This document shows positions 56,539-64,000 of a stretch of 64,000 nucleotides of DNA, in pieces. Source of the DNA: Rhizophagus irregularis. Lineage: Eukaryota > Glomeromycota > Glomeromycetes > Glomerales > Glomeraceae. The number at the start of each line of letters is the position of its first letter. The first letter of the stretch is position 1. The DNA lies in the NCBI RefSeq assembly GCF_026210795.1, contig NC_089444.1:424501-488500 (forward strand), read 5' to 3'. Under the pieces are notes generated by a model. That model was not told the origin of the DNA and ran no database searches. It was given only the letters and a program-made list of their open reading frames with translations. A program made the position numbers and the translations under genes.

Positions 56539-58417
56539 CTACTCGAAACCTTTTGGTTTCTGGCACCCGAACGGATCATATACGGGAGTGGGACCATTCT
56601 GGTTAAAAATATTATCCAGTTGTACGATCTTTAAAGGAGCAGGTGGTGAATTAAAAAGCTCTGCTGAATCTTTATCATCTGAATCAGCCGTTATGTATTC
56701 ATCAGATGATGAAAATGCCTCATTATGACTTTGAGGTGGTGAAAATAAGTTTGATATGGTATACCGAAAAGAAGGATCTGAATTAAAAAGGTCAAATTGC
56801 CTTATCTCTATTTGCGCAGGTGGTAAAGTGGATGAAGTGGTCATGTTAGGGGGGGAGCCATTCGAATTAGAAAGCTCAGGTGATATTTTAACAGGTAAAG
56901 GGGAAATAGGGGTTGGATGATTATAATTAGAAGGTCCAGCGACTGCTGGTGGAGAGGGGACAGGAGTCTCCAAACTTATACTAGACTGGTGAGTTTGTGC
57001 GGAATCATAACTCGCGATTGAAGAAATGTCGGCATCAGAGAAATATGCTGATCGTTTCCGAGAGAGGGATGCGATGTAATTTTGGCGTGTAAGGTTAAAT
57101 TGACGCTGGGCTTCAAATTTATACATGAAGTCCCTATGTTCACTGTATTTGTTGACCATTCCTAAAGTTGCACCGTCCCAAGGATTGTTGGGCGTATTTG
57201 AAATTTCATGACAATACGTAGATGGACGTGGTGTATATCTATATTTATGTTTGACTAAAGGTGAAGAAGGGTTAACCTTCTGAGTCGAAGGACTATCCAA
57301 ACGGATGTTCTTGGTACTGTGAATAGGTATAGGGAAAGAGTAATTCTCTCTACGGGGATTACACTCTTTATATTTTAAATGTGTAATAGGTGAGTTAATA
57401 TTTTGAGGGTGAAAAAATAGAAATCTTTGTCGATTAGCAGTAGCTAGGCGATCATTAATTTCAGAAGCTTCCGCTATGTGTGATTTGTCCTTATTGAAAG
57501 TTCTTCTACAATTTCTCTCAAATCTCTCATGTTGTTTACTGAAAGAAGTGGACTTAGTCGGAGTGGTAATTCTAAAACGTGAAAGGTGTTTGTAATACAT
57601 AGTTCTTGTATCCGTACACTCGATTAATTTACATGGGTAGTGATTATAATTAACGTCATAAGAAGTTCCTTGACGTTTGGAGAAAACGTGTTTTACTGTT
57701 TTCATTGAGGATTTATTGAAAAGGTGCGAGGCATGGTGGCCTTTGGGTGTCGTGGAGGTCAGAAGTGAGTCCGGTTGAATAGGGTTTTTCACGTTAGCGA
57801 AAAGGTTAAGAAATGTGCCTGAATGATGATCAATACAGGCTCGTCGATTATATGACATTATATAAGGACAAGGGACATTACAAATATTTGTAACGTTCTT
57901 GGTCTCTGTGTTAGAGTGAGGGTGTGAACATGGTAAAAATATGCCAAAATAAAAATGATAACGTTTGTAACTAAAATTAAAAAAAGTTTTAGTTAAAGTA
58001 TTGCGGCGTAATTGTGAATCGCCACGTGATTTGATTAGATAGATTAATTCTATCTAATAATTTCGATCGAATAAGGTTGAAATATTTTTGTCGAATACGA
58101 CAAGGAATTACATACTGGTGTAAAAAAAAATGGCGTAACATCGTACTAATTTGAAATTTTGTGTTAGGAGTACGACTCGTGGATTTGTAACGAATTGGGG
58201 ATGATTTCATATGATAATCATTTGTGTGTATTTTAAGTTGAATATTATTGGTGCGTTGTTGAGGATCGGCAAGCTCAAAAAAGAAACTTTTTGACCTCCT
58301 GAAATTGTAAATCTTGTTGTGCCCTGCCCGATTGGGATGAGTCACGTGAAATTTTTTGAAAGAAATTTCAAAGTCAAAATTCTCGACAGAAGTATGGGAG
58401 GATTTTAAAGACGACAT
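56539..58417 (-). pseudogene. Unrecognised repeated-family gene, frameshifted copy
   Basis: Paralogue of 46622-48511 on the opposite strand. It starts at 58417 (MSSLKSSHTS), shares KKFHVTHPNRAGHNKIY, RRSKSFFFELADP, KIHTNDYHMKSSPI, and then loses frame at a TCTATCTA stretch (plus-strand TAGATAGA, 58036-58043), a 4-bp tandem duplication absent from the other copy. The second frame then continues through SYKRYHFYFGIFLPC and IMSYNRRAC to a stop at 56539. The second frame is free of stops for over 480 codons, so decay is recent or the shift is tolerated. The C-terminal third differs from the intact copy: Ser/Pro-rich and disordered (SPPAVAGPSNYNHPTPISPL), ending PFGCQKPKGFE. Confidence 0.75.
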
Positions 58418-58639
58418 ATTATAGTCAAAGGGTGAGTAAAATGTAAAAAAAACTTCAGTCGGCAGTGTGAAGTGAGAAGGACTTTCCGTTAAAAGACCGT
58501 TACGGTCCTCTTCTCTGCCGCTTAAGCGGTGAAAGAACTAAGTAAATATTTGTATACTGCGGATTTTTAGTAAAAAAAACAGAAAGGGGAGAGAGTTTTT
58601 TTTCTTAAAAATAGTTTAGAATATGCCCTATTTATAATA

Positions 58640-59300
58640 ATTAATGTTACATGTATCACGTGATATCTTCTTCAGATACTTCCAGTTCAGACACCGATAA
58701 TCTTTTTTTGTTAAAGAAAAAAGAAAAGAAGCTAACTTTTTTTCTCTCGTTCTACCTTCTCCATTCCTTTTTCTTAATCTTTCTTTTCCTTCCCTCTCAT
58801 ATTTATCTTTTACACTCTCTTTCCATAAACAACAATATTACCAACGGCTTGAAATTAAGAGGGCTGAACATTCTGTGAATGGTGCTCTCTTAGGTGGGTT
58901 TTTTATTTTTATCAATTTTGATTTTTTTTCATTTTATATATTAATTTTCTTTCTTTTTTTTTATAAATTTGTCTTCATTTCAGCCTTTATTTGGATGTAC
59001 TAATATAGTTAGCAAAACAAGCAACATTTATTATTCATATAAAAAGAAAATTATTATTAGTAGAGAAACAAAGAATATGAAGTACTTTAAGCTACTTTCA
59101 TATCAATTAGCTTAAAGGGTTTTTGAGAAAATTTTTAATGATATTAAACGGGTGCTCATAATAATATTTCCAAAATATTATATTTATTATCCTTGTGAGT
59201 TGTGATGCTTGGGAATTTGGTAAGGGTGCTAAAAAATTTTATTTAGCCGTCTAAAAGAATCCATTACCTAAAGTTAAAATAAAAAATATATATTTTTTTA
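58640..59300. other. Spacer with pyrimidine-rich tract
   Basis: 58705-58830 is a T/C-rich tract. The 75-codon frame at 58651 is not supported. Nothing else recognised. Confidence 0.45.
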
Positions 59301-59960
59301 ATTTTTTTGAAATGCAGGATTTTGAGAAGGAAAGATAAAGTTTTTTTTTTTTATTTTAACTTAGATATTTTTTGACGTGTAGACTTTTGGTAATACCGCA
59401 AAATATTTTACTAACATTTCTATTTTATTTATATTTTTTTTTCTAGACGGTCATGTCTTTGGACGCATAGAATTTTGGTATGAAAATCTAAATTATTTTT
59501 TTGAATTTAATTTTTAAATGAAGCATTTTACTAACATTTTAATTTTACCCTTTTTTTAGGTGACTGAATCTTTGATTGTGTAGATAATCTCTTGATAGGG
59601 GTATTTGAAATACTTTTTTGAATATTTCTTTAGTGAAACGTTTATTAACGTTTTAACTTTACTGTTTTGCTCTTTTTTTAGACGCGTATAATGTGGTAAG
59701 AAATTTGAAAATTTTTTTTTTAAAACTTATTATTATACATTTCTAATATTTTGTTTTTTCTTTTTGTAGATAACCAGTTCCTTAAGTATTTGGACGCGAG
59801 AAAAACTTGGTAAGAGGAGGCTTTTATTAATTCTTTAACAAACATTTTTAGGGCTTTTTACTAACATTTTATTTTACTCTTTTTTAAGTGGCCAAGTCTT
59901 TGAACACAAATAAAATAAGACTTACGCAAGAGAATTATTCTTTAACAAAAACATCAGTTA
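59300..59960 (+). repeat. Array of exon/intron-like units, second locus
   Basis: Six units of about 95-125 bp show a T-rich tract ending AG, a short segment such as GACGGTCATGTCTTTGGACG, GGTGACTGAATCTTTG or ATAACCAGTTCCTTAAGTAT with TTGGACGC, and often a donor-like TTGGTA(A/T)G or GTGGTAAG. Between them is ACTAACATTTTAATTTTAC. They resemble the units at 27590-28760. Confidence 0.55.
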
Positions 59961-60294
59961 CTACAAAATGTTTATAAAATAATTTATTTTAGATGCTTTT
60001 ATGTATTTTATAGATATTATTATTAATAATAGGTATTTGCGTAAAAATAAATTGCATTTAAAGTATGTTTACAACGTTGTAAATAATAAGTAATTGTATT
60101 TTGACTGTATATTCGCAATAGTAAAATAGGTATAGTGGAGTCGTTGTTACAGTAATTAAAAAAGCATAGTGGCGATACATTTTCTCACTTTTGCAATGCA
60201 TTGTATGACGTTCAATAATGACGCACAAAACAACGGATGAACCACGTGATTTTGGCGCAGTGTAAACGTTGTTTAAAAATATGAAATTTCTGCA

Positions 60295-60740
60295 ATGAAG
60301 GTGCATGTTTTTTTGTTTTTTGTTTCATTTGTTTGTGTTGTTTGTTTTGTTTGTTTTGTTTCATTTTTCGTTCATTCTTACCTTTGCTCTCTCCATTTAG
60401 GTCCTGGCTCTTTGGCTCTAAGGTGCATCTTGTTTTCATTTTTTGTTTGTTTTGTTTTATTTTTTGTTCGTTCTACCCTCTAACCTTTCCTTTTAGGTCC
60501 CAGTTCTTTCAGCTCTTCAACCCTAAGGTGCATATTTTTTCATTTTTTGTTTCATTTTGTTTGTGTTGTTTGTTTTGTTTTGTTTTCATTCATTCTTACC
60601 TTTACTCTCTTCATTTAGGTCCTGGCTCTTTGGATCTAAGGTGCATCTTGTTTTCATTTTTTGTTTGTTTTGTTTGTTTTGTCTCATTTTTCATTCGTTC
60701 TAACCTCTACTCTCTTTCCATTTAGGTCCCAGTTCTTACG
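60295..60740 (+). repeat. T-rich tandem array, about 115-160-bp units
   Basis: Three to four units share TTTTTTGTTTGTTTTGTTTC, ATTTTTCGTTCATTCT(A/T)ACC, CTCTCCATTTAGGTCC(T/C)(G/A)G and TCTTTGG(C/A)TCTAAGGTGCAT. CATTTAG|GTCC... looks like a 3' splice site followed by a short exon. The same unit ends the array at 54730-54985. Overlapping ORFs are artefacts. Confidence 0.65.
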
Positions 60741-60906
60741 TGTGGTGGGTTCTTTTTTTTGCTTCTCTTTTTTTGTTGTTGAAGAAAGGGAAAGGGAAAA
60801 AAACAATAGTAAGTAAAGAAAAAGAAGAAACAAAAAAGGGAAATAAAAAAATAATAAAAAAGTAAATTAAACGTGTAACATATTTTTATTGTTACTATCA
60901 AAATCG

Positions 60907-61548
60907 GCACGTCTGAAATGTGTGTCAGGTTGACGGCGCAGTGTGGCGCAGCGATTTTTTCCAAAAAAATTAAATTGCAATTTTTTTTATTTAAAATAAA
61001 ACCTTTAAATTACTACACTAGATGTATTTTCGTCCGCTCTGCAAATTTACTTAGAGAATATACGGGTGGTTTAGAAGGCCATTTTCGAGTTATTTAACAA
61101 AAACTGTTTTTTTGACAAATCCAATTTTGGAAATGATCGGCAAAGACGATAAAATCAGTTGTTATATACTAAAGTCAAAATCTACTTCCAAAACCTCCTT
61201 CCATTTATAAGTGAATTTTGTAAAACAGATGAAAATACATCTAATGTGTAAATTTGAAAATATTACATTAAAAAGAAAATCTTTAACTTATTTTTTTTGA
61301 AATTACTGCGCCACACTGCGCTGTCAACCTGACACGCATTTCAGGCATTCAAACAATTTGCATACACTTACAGGGGGTGACAAATAAGCATCAGACCACT
61401 CAAAAAAACTAAGTCGCTGAGATAAATATAAACAACGCGAATGAGGCAGTCACGTGAACGGTGATGGTTAAATCGGCACATCCCATTTTTAGTCACGTGA
61501 TATTATTCAAGTGTATGCAAATTGTTTAAATGCGCATTTCAGACGTGC
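60907..61548. mobile_element. Mutator-type MITE with 9-bp target duplication (outer)
   Basis: The ends GCACGTCTGAAATGTGTGTC and (reverse complement of the right, read across the nested insert) GCACGTCTGAAATGC are inverted, continuing GTCAGGTTGAC and GCGCAGTGTGGCGCAG. Exact 9-bp direct repeats TCAAAATCG flank it (60898-60906, 61549-61557). A second MITE (61345-61533) has inserted near its right end. A 9-bp duplication fits Mutator-like elements. No ORF. Confidence 0.8.
61345..61533. mobile_element. 189-bp Mutator-type MITE nested in the outer one
   Basis: The ends GCATTCAAACAATTTGCATA and (reverse complement) GCATTTAAACAATTTGCATA are inverted repeats continuing CACTT. The exact 9-bp direct repeat GCATTTCAG flanks it (61336-61344, 61534-61542) and belongs to the right terminal repeat of the outer element. 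Confidence 0.85.
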
Positions 61549-61690
61549 TCAAAATCGATGCTATTGCGTCATGTATGTCATGCACTGCAGTTACACAATT
61601 TGTAAATAGTTATTTATGTGGGTAGTCTAAACATAATGCTCACGTGATTGCAGTGTTTTTAAATATATATAGATAACACTCATAAAAAAA

Positions 61691-62703
61691 TATTTATCGC
61701 CGTTTTCAATTTGGTTGAAACTGCGGCTTGTCGATCAATTATAATAAAAAGACTGAAAACTCGTAATTTTGTGAAACTGTACTAATAAAGCATCACGTTT
61801 CACATATGAACATATAAAATATTTTGATTGACGCATCATGCTAAGCCACTCCTGTATTATTTTTATTATTTTTTTTTTATTTTCGTAATGTTTTAATGGG
61901 AGATTACTAGCGATTCAACTCCAACTGAATATATTAAATGGGAGTATAATAGCAGTCCCTCACTGAAAACTGTAACTTCACACTAAATATTATTGTTTTT
62001 TTTTATTTAACTGGAGTATTTAACTGAAAATACTTATTAAATAATAATAAAGTACTTGCCAGTATTTTAGATTGCAAAGTTTAACATTATTTTAAAGGTA
62101 AACTAAGTTTATTATTATTATATTGGTAATATTAGCAAGTAATAATTACTGATTTTTATTTTTATTCATTTTATTATAGACCTTGTTGGATAAACAAGAT
62201 ATTTTTATATACAGTTAGAGATAAATATTTATATCTATAGATAAATGTGGTGGGTACTTGAGTTAGGGCAATTTTTGGATTATGATTAGAAAAAGATTTG
62301 TTTCTTTCAAAAATTAAAAAATCATTTAAATTACAAATTAACAGAACACTAAGATTTTGATTTTTTTTTTAAAAAAAAATCATTATAATTATATAAACTT
62401 TAAATCTTTAAATAAAAAATTATTCAAATCAAATTACAGATAATCGAAATATTATAAAGTAGTAATTATTGTTTTTAAATGGTTGGTGAAATTTTCTAAT
62501 TATTAAAGGCATAATGTTAAAATTTTTTCTTTTGAACGTTTGAACACAAAAAATAATTTTTTTATTCAGTAAATTATTATGTGTTTAAATTTCATTGGCT
62601 GATCATTGTTGATCAACATGTGACGTAAGTGTTTTCGGTATTTTATTATTTTTATTTATAATTTAATCAGTTTCAACTAAATCGAAAATAGCGATAATAA
62701 ATA
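61691..62703. mobile_element. 1.0-kb TIR element, TATTTATCGCC family
   Basis: The left end TATTTATCGCCGTTTTCAAT continues TTGGTTGAAACTG; the reverse complement of the right end is TATTTATTATCGCTATTTTC continuing GATTTAGTTGAAACTG. The interior is AT-rich without coding sequence. No convincing target duplication. Related to the 172-bp MITE at 6517. Confidence 0.6.
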
Positions 62704-62868
62704 TCTCTTTTTTTTGAAAAAAAAAGAAAAAAAAGAAAAAAAAATCGTTTAAGAAAAATATTAGTAAATAAAATATCTATTCCTTACATAAAAATAAATA
62801 AATACTATGCCAGCAAAACTCATTTTAATTTGTGTAATTTATTCAATTGTTTAATGAGAAAGTGATAA

Positions 62869-63302
62869 AAGAAACTATTAGAAAAAGATAATACTTCCTT
62901 TTTTCCAAAAAATCCATCAGTTCCAAAATGGATTCCCGATTTTACATCTGGTGATATAGTTAGGTTTACAGGAAAATTTTTCTCAATAAGGAACCTCCTC
63001 ATGATGATATTTCGGAGGTAATTTTTAATTTATTAACCCAAAGAAAATATTATTAATTCTTTTTTTTAAAAATTAAAAAATAAAAAAATAAATCAGATGA
63101 CAGCTAATGCAGGTGATCATTTGATGATTAGTTCAATCTTTGTTTTTCTCATTGGTTACGTATAAGTATCAAACTTAATGTTACTAGATTTGTTGGAAAG
63201 GAAAATGTTGCTGACAAATTTAATATAAAATGTAGATACCTAAAAGCGGATGAGAAAATTGATAATAAAGCGAAAAAAATCCATAAACAGATTTTTTCTT
63301 AA
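62869..63302 (+). pseudogene. Decayed gene of an unrecognised family (GDIVRFTGKF motif)
   Basis: 62869-63018 reads KDNTSFFPKNPSVPKWIPDF and TSGDIVRFTGKFFS up to a donor-like GGAGGTAATT. After an intron-like gap, 63100 reads MTANAGDHLMISSIFVFLIG-Y-V and a TAA, and after a 1-nt frameshift SIKLNVTRFVGKENVADKFN with CRYLKADEKIDNKAKKI to TAA at 63300. The parts have protein-like composition and order, and appear to be one gene broken by a frameshift. A minus-strand ORF over 62820-63002 is its antisense shadow. Confidence 0.45.
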
Positions 63303-64000
63303 TATATTCTACATTATTACAAACAAAAACATAAATACACAACCCTCAATAAATAACAACTTGATTCCTGACACCACCCTAGTTATTATTTAAAAAAAAT
63401 ACATTTAAATTAAAGATACTATTTAATTATATTAATTAAACAAGTAAACATTAAGCAGCTTTAAATATTAATGAATAGTGAAATTTTATTATAATTAGAC
63501 CTATAAAAAAATTGGATAAGGTTTTTATACAATTTTTCCTTAGAAATAACATATCTATATAGGGATATATGAAAATGCACAATTCCGCATCATTTGCATG
63601 ATTTGATCATAGAACTTACACTGAATTTACATTGATTTGGTCACAAAATTTACATAATTTTAGCATAAAATTTATATAATTTGGTAATTTGGTCAATAAA
63701 TTTACTGCTTAAATTACAATTTATGAATTTTTATTAGCCCAAACAATAGACAATATTTTTTTGGTGAACAATTTTAAAGTTTTTAACGATAAATAATATT
63801 TTATTTTTATAGATAAAACATTTAAACATTAATATCATATTATAATAAATATAAATATCGCATTTTTCCATTTTTGTTTTTGTAAAATCTGATTAAATTG
63901 TTAAAATTAAAAGGCTATATAGTACTATAGATATGAAAAGTGGGAACAAACAATACTGGAATGCAAAAAATTGAAATTGAATTTTTTCCATTGAAGAACT
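63303..64000. other. AT-rich right end of window
   Basis: 63590-63720 repeats TT(A/G)CATAAT/TTGGTCA(C/A)AA(A/T)TTTAC words about every 28 bp. No gene recognised. Confidence 0.45.

Noticed and set aside
60295-60725. Phe/Cys/Val-rich ORFs on plus strand and a Lys/Gln-rich ORF on minus
   Set aside because: Follow a TTTGTTTTG tandem repeat; composition artefacts.

Overview
The window is strongly AT-rich eukaryotic nuclear DNA with long low-complexity and repeat-filled spacers, short spliceosomal introns (about 70-150 bp, GTAAGT-like donors, T-rich TAG/CAG acceptors) and few genes. The best taxonomic clue is a pair of kinase-like genes whose N-terminus carries a CPEC...WCxxC metal-binding motif followed by a 'LEWIPYDRL' linker. 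Together with many interspersed repeats, this is the style of the expanded kinase families of arbuscular mycorrhizal fungi, so I infer a Rhizophagus-like (Glomeromycotina) genome. No rRNA, tRNA or CRISPR array was seen.

Layout. 1-1.4 kb: 5' part of a long unrecognised ORF on the minus strand that runs off the left edge, with short repeats upstream of it. 2.4-4.0 kb: a 1.5-kb palindromic element. 6.5-11.1 kb: a small MITE, two LTR-like repeats and a two-exon small gene (copy A). 13.1-22.7 kb: a second copy of the same segment (copy B), split by a roughly 5.7-kb insertion holding unrecognised minus-strand exons, a hydrolase relic, a pogo/Tigger-like element and a minisatellite. Copy B's intron carries a hAT MITE. 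22.9-26.3 kb: a degenerate tandem array containing a TA-flanked palindrome, then a MULE transposase relic. 27.6-28.8 kb: an array of exon/intron-like units. 29.3-31.7 kb: an intact seven-exon APC amino-acid permease on the minus strand, followed upstream by a decayed paralogue with a hAT MITE inside. 38.5-42.7 kb: two divergent kinase paralogues, one apparently catalytically dead, the other intact with a Harbinger-type MITE in its first intron. 46.3-49.8 kb and 56.0-58.6 kb: two members of an unrecognised repeated gene family in opposite orientation, one intact and framed by Tc1-like inverted repeats, one with a 4-bp frameshift. 51.0-52.7 kb: a four-exon gene with a PD-(D/E)XK-like nuclease domain. 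54-61 kb: further exon/intron-like T-rich arrays and nested MITEs with 9-bp target duplications. 61.7-63.3 kb: another TIR element and a decayed family gene.

Nothing suggests an operon or one co-functioning pathway. The logic of the window is paralogous gene pairs (small gene A/B, permease/pseudopermease, kinase/pseudokinase, the 46-kb/58-kb pair) repeatedly reshaped by nonautonomous DNA transposons. In several cases the insertion explains exactly why one paralogue differs from the other. Exon coordinates were worked out by hand from reading frames and splice phases; family names rest on recognised motifs, without any database search.
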